A DNA stretch of 64,000 bases from Tolypeutes matacus. Its lineage: Eukaryota > Chordata > Mammalia > Cingulata > Chlamyphoridae. The position numbers were made by a program, and so were the translations under genes. The notes below the pieces were generated by a model, which had not been told where the DNA came from, searched no databases, and saw nothing but the letters and a program-made list of their open reading frames with translations. Each line of letters opens with the position of its first letter. The stretch's first letter is position 1. The stretch is taken from assembly GCA_026826555.1 (NCBI GenBank), contig JAKSZT010038539.1, forward strand, positions 311,456 to 375,455. The letters are read 5' to 3'. Positions 11,452 through 24,000 of this stretch are shown here, piece by piece.

Positions 11452-14400
11452 AACATTTTAACACAAAACAGTGGATAAATTGGCACAGTGAACAGGTTGG
11501 AAAATTGGGCACAATAACTTTCTGGAAGAGCAAAAAGCCTGACCCAAGGACACTTCATCAATGGGTCATGGTAAGTACTAGTGGATACCATGGGGTTCTT
11601 TGCTACTGATGCTTAATGGGTCTTAGGGACTACTACAGTATGGTTTGCAGAAATATTCTGGTTCCAGGGGAGACCTTCTGTACTTTTCTTTAGTCCCTGA
11701 TATCTTTTCTAAGCTGGCCCACATATCCCCCCACCTCTGACACCCTCCCCCAGTGACCTTCCATTGCCATATTTACAAAAAAAAAAAAAAATTCCCATAA
11801 TTGTAGTTTCAGCCCCAGACCTACAAATTCCCAGAGTTCACCAGTTCCTTCTACAAGCCCTCCCCACAGTTCCATGGATAGCCCAACCCAGTGCCCTCCA
11901 CCCAGCTCACCTCACATTCTAGCACTGTCAACCCTACTCAAATCTGTGCACCACTATCATCCTCATCTCCTGCCAATCCATCCAATTATATCTTATTCTG
12001 CCCAGATTTAACATCCTGATAATCTATATTTCTTGCTCTATCTGCTCAGCATACTTAGGGCATATAAGTAAGGTCATGCAATATTTGTCCTTTAGTGACT
12101 GGCTTACTTCACTCAACATAAGGTTTTCAAGATTCATCCATGTTGTTGCATGTGTCAATACTTCATTCTTACTAACAGCTGAGTAATATTCCATTACATG
12201 TATATACCACATTTTGCTTATCCATTCATTTATTTATGGATACCAGGGTTGCTTCCAACTTTTGGCAATAGTGAATAATGATGCTATGAACATTGGTGTG
12301 CATTCATAATTTCATGTTCCTGCTTTCAATCCTCCTGGGTATATACCCAGCAGTGGGAATAATGGATCATATGGCAATTCTATATTTAAATACCTGAAGA
12401 ACTGCCAAACCATCCTCCACAATGGCTTCACTATTCTACATTCCCACCAGCAGTGGATGAGGGTTCACTTTCCTCCACATCCTCTCCAACACTTGTAGTT
12501 CTGTCTTGTAATGGCCACCACTCTAGTAGGTGTAAGATGATATATCATTGTAGTTTTGATTTTCATTTCCCTAATAGCTTGTGATGTTCAGCATCTTTTC
12601 ATGTGCTTTTTAGCCATTTCTATTTCCTATTTGGAAAAGTGTCTATTAAAATCTCTTGCCCATTTTTAAAATGTGTTCTTTATCTTTGAATTTTTGAGAT
12701 GTAGAATTACTTATACAAGCTGGTTATTAAACCCATATCAGATAAGTGGTTCCCAAATATTTTCTCACATTAGGTAGTCAGTCTTTTCACTTTCTTGATA
12801 AACTCCTTTGAAGTTCAAAAGTTTTTAATTTTGAGGAGGTCCTACTATCTATTTTTTTCAATTTGTTCAAGTATTTGGTGTAAAATTTATGAAACCATTT
12901 CTTAACACAAAGTCTTGTAGATTCTTCCATTGATCCATTCTTCCAGGACCTTTATAGTCTTGGCTCTTATATTTAGATCTTTGATGCATCATGAGTTCAT
13001 TTTTGTATAGGGCCTGAGATGGCGATCCTCTCTCATTCTTTTGGATATGGGTATCCAGTTCTCACAGCACCATTTGTTGAAGAGGCCAGTCTGACCCAGT
13101 TGAGTGGGCTTCGTGACCTTGTCAAATGTTAGTTGACTGTATATCTGAGGATCTATATCAGAACTCAGTTCAGGTCCATTGTAGTGTATATATATACTTG
13201 TGCCAATTCCATACAGTTTTGACCACTGGAGCTTTGTAGGATTCTTTAGAGTCAGGTGGTGTCATTTCTCCAATTATGTTTTTTGTTTTTCAAGATCTTT
13301 TAGGCTAATGAGGGTCTCTTGCCCTTCCAAATGAAATTAATAATTAACTTTTCCAGTTCAATAAAAAACTCAGTTTTGTTTTATATTAGGATTGTATTAA
13401 TTCCATTTACTTCACTCTTCTTTGATTTCATTTAACAACATTGTGGATTTGTCTGTGGACAAGTCCTTTACATCTTTAGTTAAGTTTACCCTAGATTTTT
13501 GGTTCTTTTGGTTATAATTATAAATGGAATTTTTTTCTTGATTTCCTCTTCAGATTACTAATATTACTGTACAGAAATGCTACTGACTTTTGCCTGTTGA
13601 TCTTATATCCTGCCACTTTACTGAACTCATTTATCCACTCTAGAAGCTTTGTTATAGATTTTTCAGGGCTTCCTACATATAGGATGATGTCATTTGCAAA
13701 TAGTGAAAATTTTTCTTCTTCCTTTCAAATTCAGATGACTTTTATGTCTTTTTCATGCCTAAGTGCTAGAGCAAGTACTTCTAACACAATGTTAAATAAA
13801 AGTAGTGACAGTGGACATCCTTGTCTTGTTCCATATCTTAGAGGGAAAGCTTTAAGCTTTTCACTATTGAATATGATGCTACCTGTGGGTTTTTCATATA
13901 TACCCTTTATCATGATGAGGAAGTTTTCTTATATTCCTGTCTTATTAAGTATTTTTATGAAGAAAATATGCTATATTTTTTCAAATGCTTTTTCTGCATC
14001 AATAGAGATGACCATGTAATTTTTTTCTTTCAATCTGTTGATGTGGCCTATTATGTTAATTGATCTCCTTATGTTAAACCTTCTTTGCATACCAGGGATG
14101 AAGCCCACTTGATCATGGTGTACAATTCATTTGATGTGTTGGTGAATATGATTAGGAAATGTTTTGTTGAGGATGTTAACATCTATATTCATTAGACATA
14201 TTGCTCTCTAATTTTCTATTCCTGTGGCATCTTTATGTGCATTTGGCATTAGGGTGATGTTGACATCATTAAATGAATTAGGTTCCCTCCGCTTCTATTT
14301 TTTTTTTTAAAGTTTAGAAGGGACTGGTGTTAGTTATTTCCAGAATTCTTTGTAGAATTCACCCTTGAAGCCATCTGGTCCTGGGATTTTCTTGTTTGGG

Positions 14401-14523
14401 AGGTTTTTTATAATTAATTCAGTCTCCAACTTTTGATTGGTCTGTTGAGTTCATTAATTTCTTCTTTCTCAATCAAAGTTACTTGTGTGTTTCTAGAAAT
14501 TTTTACATTTAATCTAAACTATC

Positions 14524-15154
14524 TGTATTAGTCAGGCAAAGGGGTCCTGGTGCAAATTACCAGAAATTGATTGTTTTTTGTAAAGGGTATTTATTTGGGG
14601 TAGAAGCTTACAGTTATGCCATAGAGCATAAATTTCTTCCTTCACCAAAGTCTGTTGCCATGTGTTGGAGCAAGACAGCTGCTGACATTTGCCAGGGTTC
14701 AGACTTCTTGGGTTCCTATCTTCCTGGGGCTCCATTTCTCTCCGGGCTCAGCAACTCTGTTTCCTCCTCAAAGTCAGCTGTAGACTATGAGGCTCTCTAG
14801 GCTTTGCCTCTATCCACAAGGCCAGCTGTGAGCCATCAGGTGAATGGCTCATCTCTTTTCCTGGGGCCTTCTCTCCTTCCTCATGACTAAGCTCTCTTAT
14901 TTCCCAGTGCTCCAGCTCAACACTACAACATCAGAACTCCAACTCAAAACCCTCCAACTCTGTCCTTTGCCATGATTATTTTTTATCTCTGAGACCCCAC
15001 CCACCAAGAGGTGGGGCTCAATGCCTTACTGAAGTGGCCCAATCAAATCCCTAATCATAACTTAATCATGTCCAGATGAACAGACCAGTTTCCAAGTATA
15101 ATCCAATATCTATTTTTGGAATTTATAACTATATCAAACTGCCAAACTACTACA
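14524..15154 (-). repeat. solo LTR, MaLR-like family 1, inside L1-A ORF2
   Basis: A 631-bp antisense LTR, TGTATTAGTCAGGC...ACTACTACA, with perfect five-base target duplications CTATC at 14519-14523 and 15155-15159. L1 ORF2 sequence resumes immediately on both sides, which fixes the boundaries. In its own orientation it carries AATAAATACCC near the 3' end, as the copy at 6602 does. Inserted after L1-A arrived. Confidence 0.92.
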
Positions 15155-17984
15155 CTATCCATCTCATTAGCATACAATTTTTTTCAAAGTATTTTCTTAT
15201 GTTTCTCTTCATTTCTGTGGGATCAATGGTGATATCTTCTCTCGATATTATTTTGTTATTTGTTCCTTCTCTCTTTTGTTCTTTTTTAGTCAAGTTATGT
15301 TTTTTTAAATTTGGTTGATCTTTGCAAAGAACTAGCTTTTGGTTTTGTTTATTTTCTCTAGTGTTTTTTTAATTCTCAATTTCATTTTGTTCTTCTCTAA
15401 TCTTTGCTTCCTTCTTTGTGCTTGATTTGGGGTAGTTTGTTGTTCTTTTTCTATTTCTTCCATGTGTGAAGTTAAGTCTTAGATTTTAGTTCATTCTTCC
15501 TTTTTAATATAAGCATTTATGTCTATAAATTTCAATCTCAGCACTGTTTGTGCTGCACCCCAAAGATTTTGATATGTTATTTTCCCATTGCTATACATTT
15601 CAAGGTAGCTACTGATTCTTTTTGCAATTTCCTTCTTGAGCCACTGATTTTCTAAGAATATGTTTTTAATTGCCATATCTTTGTGCCTATTCTGGTTCTC
15701 TGCTCCTTATTAATTCCCAGCCTCATTACTTTGTGGCCAGAGAAATTACTTTGAATAATTTCAGTCTTTCTAAATGCACTGAGACATGTTCTGTGACCTA
15801 GCATGTGGTCTATCCTAGAGAATGATCCATGTGCACTCAGGAAGAATGTAAATCCTGCTGTATTTTGGTGTAATGTTCTGTATATTTCTATTAGTTCTAG
15901 TTCCCCTAATATATTATTCACTGTCTTTGTTTCTTAATCAACCCTCTGTCAAGGTATAATGGTGCATTAAATTCCCCACTATAATTGTAGAGACACTATT
16001 TCTCTACTTATTCTTTCCAATATTTGCCTCATTTATTTTGGTGTACTGTGGTTATGTGCATAAATGTTTATGATTGTTCCTTCTTGACAGATTACACCTT
16101 TTATTGTGTCCTTCTTAGTCTTTTACAATAGTTTTCTATTTAAAGTCTATTTTGTCTGATATTAGTAGACCCACTCCTGCCCCTTTTTGGTTATTGTTTC
16201 CATGAAAAATAGTTTTCCAACCATTCACTTTCAACCTCCTTGCATCCCTGGATCTGATGTGAGTTTCTTGTAGACAGCATATAGATGTGTCATATTTACT
16301 TATTCATTCTGCCAATCTATGTCTTTTGATTGAAGAGTTTAATCCATGAATAGTATTACTGTCAAGGAAATACTTACATTGGCCATTTTTTCTTTCGGTT
16401 AATATATGTCACATTTTGTTTTTATTTTTCTTTTTATCTTTTTAGTTATTCTTACTATTCTTTCTACACTCTCCTCCAACCCTCTATCTCCTGTTTTTTC
16501 CTTTCAACCTACAGAATTCCCTTTATTATTTCTTAAACACCAGGTTTCTTGTTAACAGATTCTCTTAATTTCTGTTTATCTGTGAATATTTTGAACTCTC
16601 CTCATTTTTGAATGCCAGCTTTTTCCAATACAGGATTCTTAGTTGGCAGTTTATTTTTTTCTTTTAGCATCTTAACTCTGTCATACCATTGACTTATTGC
16701 TCAATAAGTTTTGGGGAGTACTGGCTACAATTTTGCGTATACTTCCCATAGGAAAAATACTCCAGTTTAAATCTTCCTGTCTAATTATAGGTAATTATTG
16801 CAAAAGTGTGTTCCACAAACCAACCCAGCCATGAAGGGGTTATATAAGCTCCATAGATGCATTTTGCCATCCAGACCATTCAGTTTACAGATGATGATGA
16901 CTCAGTTGCATACCTGTGATGGCAACCACCCATATGATGGTGGGTTCTTTGATATATCTTTTTTCTGTTGCTGCTTTTAGTATTCTCTTTTTGTCTTGAG
17001 TGCTTGAAGATTTTGTAAGTATATATTGCATGGTAGGCCTGTTAAGATTTATATGATTTGGAGTGTGCTGAACTTCCTATACATGTACATCCATATCCCT
17101 CAAAAAAGTTTTCAGCCATTATTTCGTCAAACACTCCTTATGCCCCCTTTCCCTTTTCTTCTCCCTCTGGGATGCCTATAATGCATATGTTTGTGTATTT
17201 TTTGCTGTCAATCAATTCCTTGAGTCCCTGCTGAATTTTTTCTCTCTTTTTATCCATCTGTTCTACTGTCTGCGTGATTTCACATGTACTATCTCCCACT
17301 TCATTAATTCATTCCTCTGATGTTCAAATCTGCTGTTAAGTACATTCAATGTATTATTAATTTCTTTCACTGTGCTTTCCATCACCATCAGAAACTGTTA
17401 TCTTTTTATGTATCTTTACAATTTCTTCTGTATGCTCTCCCAGTGTCTTCTTAATATCCTTTATCTCTTCTTTCACTTCATTAAGCTGATTCATGATATT
17501 TATTTGGATATATTTCATTAGTTTTTCCACATTCTGGATCTCCTCCTGTTTTTAAGCTTGTTCATTAGACAAGGACATGGTTTCCTGTTTCTTAGTATGG
17601 CCTATAATTTTTTGCTGATGTCTAGGTATGTGTTTATATGATGGACTTATTCAGACGGTTAGCTTCTATTTTTAGTCTTGGGTTTTATTTTGTTTTACTT
17701 TGTGTTAAGTTCCTCTTTGACACTTGGTTCAACTTCTTCTATATCCTTGTAGTTGTCTTCATGCCCATGAAAAAATATTAAGCCAATAAAAAAGGGAAGA
17801 AATAACAGAAAAATAATAATAAAAAAAGAAAAAGATGGAAAAAGAATTGAAAAGAACCAGGAAGAAAAGGAAAAAAAAAAAACAATAAGTAATAAAAGTG
17901 AAAAATCTTTAAAAAAAGGATTAATTTTAATCCTTAAAAATGATTAAGAATTTAAAAATGTGGAATTAAAAAAATAAAGAAACA

Positions 17985-18012
17985 GGAATAATATAATATA
18001 ATATAATATAAG
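17985..18012. repeat. AATAT microsatellite
   Basis: About five tandem units of a five-base AT-only motif (ATAAT/AATAT), within the purine-rich 5' leader of L1-A. Confidence 0.8.
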
Positions 18013-18436
18013 AAAGATGAGAAGAAAGAACATGAAGACCAAACAAACAAGAGAAGGTAGAATGAAAGAAAAACAACAGAAGAGGAAATAATGAAATAAA
18101 AAAAAGAAATAAAGAATCTAAGGAGAAAAACATAGGAAAAGAAGGAAAACAAAAGGATAAAAAAAAGAAAAAGTCAGAGAAAAGAGTCTTCCCTCTCAGG
18201 CCACTAGCAATTTTCTCATACTGCCAGTGCTCACCAATCAATAAACTTGCAGCATGCCCTCCCAAGGTGTAGAGAAAAGAATAAAGAATAAAAAAATAAA
18301 AATAACAAAATAATTTTAAAATAAACTCCATCTTAATTCCCTGTCCCAAGGCTACATGTCCTTCAACTCCGTCTCCCTACAATCCTGGGGTGCCTCTCTC
18401 CACCCCTACCCCCAAGTTAGTTAGGCTTTTCTAAAA

Positions 18437-18511
18437 AGCAGGCACAGGGAATTGGACCTGGGACCTCATACATGCAAAGCAAGAGTTTAACCACAGAGCT
18501 ACACCCATTCG
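18437..18511 (-). other. tRNA-Ala-like module in L1-A 5' UTR
   Basis: On the minus strand the sequence reads as a degenerate tRNA-Ala(TGC). It has an A-box-like TAGCTCTGTGG (18491-18501), an anticodon-arm-like CTTTGCATGTATGAGG, and a B-box-like GGTCCAATTC (18449-18458). The gap between the boxes is 32 nt. It is not a functional tRNA, because the acceptor stem does not pair well and no CCA-adjacent structure is evident. It is homologous to DAS SINE heads, yet lacks the SINE body and A-tail. A similar module sits in the L1-C 5' UTR at 29430-29501. Confidence 0.7.
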
Positions 18512-19179
18512 ACCAATTAGGTTAGGCTTCTGAAGGCTTCCAATGGCTTGTCATCTGTCTTTACCTGCCCCCTTTACCTTCAGGCCAGTTTTACTTTTTA
18601 TAGTTTGCTGACTTTATCTCCATGCTTCCCACTCACCTGGGCTGTTAGGATCCTGTCAGCCAACCTTTCACTGACCCAGTTCTTTCTCTCAGGGCAGGTG
18701 GCTGTGACAGCTTGCCTGATCAGCTCCCCCTCCCCCTCTCCCTGTAGCTGCTTCAGTGCCACCTGTTATCATTTTATTTTTCTGGTCCACCCTCTTTATC
18801 TACCTTCCTCCCTACATCTCTGTCTCACTGAGTTGCTTGGGTGCTGGGACCCACAACTGCTGGCTCAGCAGTCCCCTACCTCAAGAGCCTGCTGGGTAAC
18901 AGGATGCTTCCCTGGTCTCCAGCGGGGAATGAGGGGCTTTCCTCAATCTCAGAACCCTCTTGATTGCCCTATTTCATATGGATTCCTTTTCCCCCAGCCA
19001 ACTGGATGATTCCTCTTTAGCTGCCTTCTCCAATTGCCTTCATGTTCCTGTGGTTTCCCTTCTGCCTGGTAAAACTGTCTACCTTCCTAAAGTTTCTGGA
19101 GGAAGATTGCAGTCTGCCATTCCCTATTCTACTATCCTGGAGCCTCTCCTTATAAATCTTTTAATGCTTTATGTACTTT

Positions 19180-19617
19180 TGTGGTGGTTTGAAGTGGTAT
19201 GCACCTCAGCAAAATATATTCTAAAATCGAATCCAGTCCTATGTGTGCAAACCCATTGTAGTAGGATCTTTTGGTGAGGCTACTTTAAGTAAGGTGTTAC
19301 CTACTTCATTCAGGATGGTTCTTAATTCTGTTAATGGAGTCCTTAATAAATCATGAATACAGAGAGAGAAAGCCATGGATAAAAGAAGGTGAAATCAATG
19401 AAACCTGAAAGAGAAGGGAGAGACCAGCAAATGCTGCCATGTGCCTTGCCATGTGACAGAGGAACAAGGATCACCAGTCTTTTCAAAGAGAGCATGACCT
19501 TGATGATGCTTTGATTTGAATATTTTTTCAGCCTGAAATTGTAAATTAATAAATTTCCATTATTTATGCGAACCCATTTCATGGTAACTCCTTGCAGCAA
19601 CCTAGGAAATTAAAACA
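19180..19617 (+). repeat. MaLR-like LTR family 2, sense
   Basis: Begins TGTGGTGGTTTGAAG and ends AGGAAATTAAAACA, with GAGAGAGAAAGCCATGG and TGCCTTGCCATGTGACAG inside. AATAAATTTCC near 19548 is a plausible polyadenylation signal in the R region. No clean target duplication was found. The layout is that of MLT1/MST LTRs. Confidence 0.75.
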
Positions 19618-20191
19618 ATTCCTAAGTTTGTGCTTACAGAAACTAGTTTATTAAGATTTACTGTTAACTGCATTTCATTTACCAATTATTTCCAGATGAT
19701 TTACAATCAATTAATTCTGATTTTTAAAATTAAACTTTTAGAGGAATCTTCAGGCAAGATGCTGTCAGTTTAAGTGGGTGCTCACCAGCTCTCTCACAAA
19801 AGACAGCTGAGTGGGAACAAGATCCTGCCTGAGGGAGCTGTTCTGGGATCCCAGAGTTGGAGCCTTTGGGTATCAAGCTGGAGGGAGCTGGGCAGGAAGG
19901 TAGGTTGCTCATGATAAAACTGGAAAATAGAAAACAGCAAGGAAACAGAACAAGAGGAACAAAGTTCCAAAGAGAAAACAAAACACACACAAAACCAGCA
20001 GCTAAATAAAACTCTAGAGTAGAGAGAAAAGATAATCACTGAATAAACCCATCAAGATAAAAAGAGGGAAACAAAAAATTACAAACCATTCTAAGAAACA
20101 GAAAGACATGGACCAGTACAATAAAAAGGCTAAAAATCAGAAGTAGATGTAGAACATCGAACAAATAATCAAAGCTGTCCAAACAAATAAA

Positions 20192-20781
20192 ATGGACAAA
20201 CTTAATGAAGTGAAGGAGGAGATTAAGGAGATTAAGAAGACACTGGGAAAACATAAAGAAGAAATTGTAAGCATATATAAAAAGAAAAGGGATATGACGG
20301 TGATGAATGGCACAATCCAAGAAATCAAAGAGACATTGGAATCACATAAAAGCAAATGTGAACAGGCAGAAGAAAGAATTAGTGATGTGGAAACCAGGAC
20401 ATCTGAAATCAGATAGTAGAACAGATAGAATAAAAAGATAGAAAAAATCCAGCAGGGACTTAGGGATTTAAACAGCAGCACAAAATGCACAAACATACAC
20501 ATTATTGGCATCGCAGAGGAGAAGAGAAAGGAAAGGGAACAGAAGGAGTGCTGAAGAAAATAATGGCTGAAAACTTCCCAACCCTACTGAAGGAGATGGA
20601 CGTACATGTCCAGGAAGCACAGCACACCCCAACCAGTATAAATCCCAACAGGTCTACTCCAAGATATATACTTGTCAAAATGCCCAATACTCAAGATGAA
20701 GAGAAAATACTGAAGGCAGCAAGAGAAAAGAGAATCATCATATACAAGGAAGCTCAAAAAGATTAAGTGTTGATTTCTCAT
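20192..20781 (+). pseudogene. L1 ORF1 remnant (L1-B)
   Basis: Codes for parts of the L1 RNA-binding ORF1 protein. It has a charged coiled-coil segment (20192-20416, KEEIKEIKKTLGKHKEE) followed, after a stop and a change of frame, by the RRM and C-terminal parts (20485-20766, ILKAAREKRIIIYKE). ORF1 protein normally forms trimers through the coiled coil and binds L1 RNA. This copy is split across frames and cannot give a complete protein. The C-terminal residues continue in yet another frame near 20770-20960. Confidence 0.75.
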
Positions 20782-23290
20782 CTGAAACCATGGAGGCTAG
20801 AAGGCAGTGGTATGACAAAGTAAAGGCACTAAAAGAAAAAGCTTCCAGCCACGAATTCTCTATCCAGCAAAGCTGGCATTCAAACATGATGGAGAGTTCA
20901 AAATAGGCACAGATAAACAGAAATTAAGAGAGTATGGCAATAAGAAACCTTATTTCTTATTTCTTTATTATTTCCCTTCAATAAATAATAAAGGAAGTTC
21001 TGCAGGCTGAAAGTTAAAAGCAAGAGACAGAGAGTTGGAGGAGAGTGTAAGAACAAGTAAAAAAGAAATAAAAACAACATATGACATATATAAACCCAAA
21101 GAAAATATGTCTGATTTAAGTAATTCCTTGAGAGTAATAACACTGAATTTTAATGGATTGAACTCAGCAGTAAAGATTCAAAGATTGGCAGAATAGATAA
21201 GGAAATATGTCCCATGTATATGCTTTCTACAAGAAACCCAACTTAGATCCAGGGATTCAAGGAAGCTGAAAGTGGATGGCTGAAAAAGAATTTTACAAGC
21301 AAACAATAACCAAAAAGGCAGGATTGGCTATACCAATATCGGGCAAAATAGACTTTAAATGCAAAACTATTGTAAGAGACAAAGATGGACACTATAAATT
21401 AGTAAAAGGGGTAATCTTTCAAGAAGAATGAATAATCATAAACATTTACACAACTAATCAGGGCACCTCAAATTACATGAGGTAAATACTGGAAAAAGTA
21501 AGTGGAGAAATAGAAATCTCTAAAATTATAGTGGGGGATTTTAATACAATATTATTACCATTAGACAGAACATCTCAACAGAGAATCAATAAACAAAGAA
21601 AGATTCTGAATAATATTTTAGAGGATATGGACCTAATGGACACATACAGAATGCTACACACAAATACAGCAGGTTATACATTCTTCTCAAGTGCACATGG
21701 ATCATACTCTAAGATAGACCACATGCTAAGCCACAGAAAAAAATCTCAATTAATTCAGAAAGATTGAAATTATACAAAGTAATTTCTCTGACCACAATGG
21801 AATGAAACTGGAAATCAGTCATGGCCAAAGAACAAGATTAGGCACGAAGATATGGAAGTTAAACAATACACTCTTAGACAAACAGTGGGTCAAGGAGGAA
21901 ATCTCAAAAGAAATCAGTAACCTCCTTGAATCAAATGAAAATGACTACACAACATATCAAAATCTATGGAATGCAGCAAATGTTGTACTAAGAGGGAAAG
22001 TCATAGCTATAAATGCATATATCAAAAAGAAGAAAGAGCTCAACTAGAAGACCTAACAGCACACTTGGATGAATTTTAAAGACAACAAAAAACTAAGCCC
22101 AATAGGAAGTAGAAAGGAGGAAATAACAAAGAATAGAGCAGAACTAAATGAAATAGAAAATAAGAAAGCACTAGAAAAAATAAACAAAACTAAAAGCTTG
22201 TTCTTCAAGAAGATCAATAAAATTGACAAACCCTTAGCCAGACTAAGAAAGAAAAAAAAAGAGAGCAGATGAAAACACACAAAATATGAAATGAATAAAG
22301 GGATACCACCACTGGACCCATAGAAATAAAGAGTATCATAAGAGGATACTTAGAAAAATTATATGCCAATAAGAATGATAATTTAGAGGTAATGGACAAA
22401 TTCCTAGAAACTCACAAGGAGCCTACATTGATGAAAGATGAAATTGATGAACACAACAGTCCAATTACAATTAAAGAGATAGACACAGTCATCAATAACC
22501 TCCCAAATTAGAAAAGCCCAGGACCAGATGCCTTCACAGGTGAATTCTACCAAACATTCCAGAAAGAACTAACACCAATCCTGCTTCAACTCTTCCAAAA
22601 AATAAAGGTAGAAGGAAGATTGTCTAACTCTTTCTTTGATGCCACAATTACCCTAATACCAAAGCCAAACAAAGATGCCACAAGAAAGGAAAATTACAGA
22701 CCAATCTCTCTAATAAATCTAGATGCTAAAATCCTCAACAAAATACTTGCTAATTGCATTCAACAATGTATCAAATGAATTATACACTGTAACCAAATGG
22801 GTTTCATCCCAGGTATTCAATCAATGTAATACACCACATAAACAGAATGAAAGAAAAAAATCACATGATCATGTCTATAGATGCAGAAAAAGCATTAGAC
22901 AAAATACAGCATTTTCCTGATAAAAACACTGCAAAAGATAGGAATAGAAGGAAATTCTCTGAACATGATAAAGGGTATATATGGTAAACCCACAACTAAC
23001 ATCATCTTCAAGGGTAAAACCTGAAAGATTTCCCTCTAAGATTGGGAAAAAGACAAGGATTCCCACTATCACTGCTCTTATTTAACATTGTCTTAGAAGT
23101 ACTGTTCTAGCACAGAGGCAAGAAAAAGATGTAAAATGCATCCAAATTGGAAAGGAAGAAGTAAAAATTTCACTATTTACAGATGACATGATCCTATATA
23201 TAGAAAGCCCTGAGAAATCTACAACAAAGCTTCTAGAACTTTTAAATAAGTTCAGTAAACTCACAGGGTATAAGATTAATGATCAAAAAT

Positions 23291-23707
23291 TGCAGGAATC
23301 CATCCTGCAAAGTCTTGCAGGGGTCTGTCCAGCAGAGGCTGCTATGGTGCAATGAAATTATTCTGAACATGGAGGTTGAGAGAGGTCAGGGGGAGAACAG
23401 TTGAAGAAGCTGTTCTCCCAAGCTGATCCACAGCACGCTTTTTATTCAGGATTTCTTCACAGTCATCAGCAGTGTGTGTGTGCAGAGGCAGGTATGGTGG
23501 CACAGAGAGGAGTGTAAATAATCTCATAAGAATTTCCAGGCTGATTATTGGGAAGCAGGATTACAGGAGCATTTAGTGATATACATAGAAGATAAAGTGG
23601 GAGATAAGGGATATAAGATAGGCAGGAGAGTGGTGATTTCTCTGTGTGGGCAGAGAAAAGAGGCCTCCAAACTATTTCTTAGATGTAAAGATTAGAGGGT
23701 TCCTACA
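23291..23707 (-). repeat. solo LTR, class II ERV-like, inside L1-B ORF2
   Basis: A 417-bp insertion bounded by TGCAGGAATCC and GGTTCCTACA, so in its own (minus) orientation it begins TGTAGGAACC and ends TTCCTGCA. A polyadenylation signal GAATAAAAAGC lies near 23437-23449 in that orientation. The flanking L1 sequence gives AAAAAT before it and AAAAAAT after it, a six-base target duplication with an extra A. The six-base duplication and short TG...CA ends suggest a class II (betaretrovirus-like) LTR. No internal viral gene is present. The class is inferred, not confirmed. Confidence 0.75.
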
Positions 23708-23815
23708 AAAAAATCAGTAGAATTTTTGTACACCAATAATGAGCAATCTGAGGAGGAATTCAAGAAAAAAATATCAATTACAATAGTAACTAATAGAATC
23801 AAATACCTAGGAATA

Positions 23816-24000
23816 GGGAAGCGGCTGTGGCTCAATCAGTAGGGCTCCCGTTTACCATATGGGAGGCCCCGGGTTCGGTTCCCGGGGCCTCCTGGTGAAG
23901 GCAAGCCCGCCCGCATGGCGTGGTTAGCTGACCCAGCGAGCACAAGCAGCAAGGGGGGGGGGATAAATGAATAAATAAATAAAAAATCTTAAAAAAAAAA
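23816..24000 (+). repeat. DAS-type SINE (armadillo), young copy
   Basis: The head is GGGAAGCGGCTGTGGCTC, with a tRNA-like A box region GTGGCTCAATCAGTAGG and B box GGGTTCGGTTCCCGG. The body ends in a G run, ATAAATGAATAAATAAAT and a poly-A tail. Perfect 15-bp target duplications AAATACCTAGGAATA flank it at 23801-23815 and 24001-24015. It is inserted in L1-B ORF2. This family is the main evidence that the DNA is armadillo. Confidence 0.95.

Larger units (their letters stand above)
11640..19170 (-). mobile_element. LINE-1 element L1-A, minus strand, broken
   Basis: A long L1 read on the minus strand. The 3' UTR lies at about 11640-12010 and matches that of L1-F. The ORF2 C-terminal end is at 12024-12212 (MEYYSAV..., the usual L1 ORF2 tail). 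The reverse transcriptase region lies around 13730-13910, with the residues GTRQGCPLS and [11 protein letters not shown]. The endonuclease region is at 15490-15920, with the residues SAHGSFSRIDHMLGHRT. ORF1-like coiled-coil coding sequence follows to about 17640. A purine-rich tract (17770-18340) and a GC-richer 5' UTR (to about 19170) complete it. An LTR splits ORF2 at 14524-15154. Both ORFs carry many stops and frameshifts, so the element is dead. The exact 5' end is uncertain because of the LTR at 19180. Confidence 0.85.

Noticed and set aside
17952..18349. Phe/Ser-rich open frames on the minus strand suggesting transmembrane helices
   Set aside because: Low-complexity translation of the purine-rich L1-A leader.
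18437..18511. A functional tRNA-Ala gene
   Set aside because: The arms do not pair well, the B box is imperfect, and there is no T-run terminator. It is a tRNA-derived module, not a tRNA gene. The same holds for 29430-29501.
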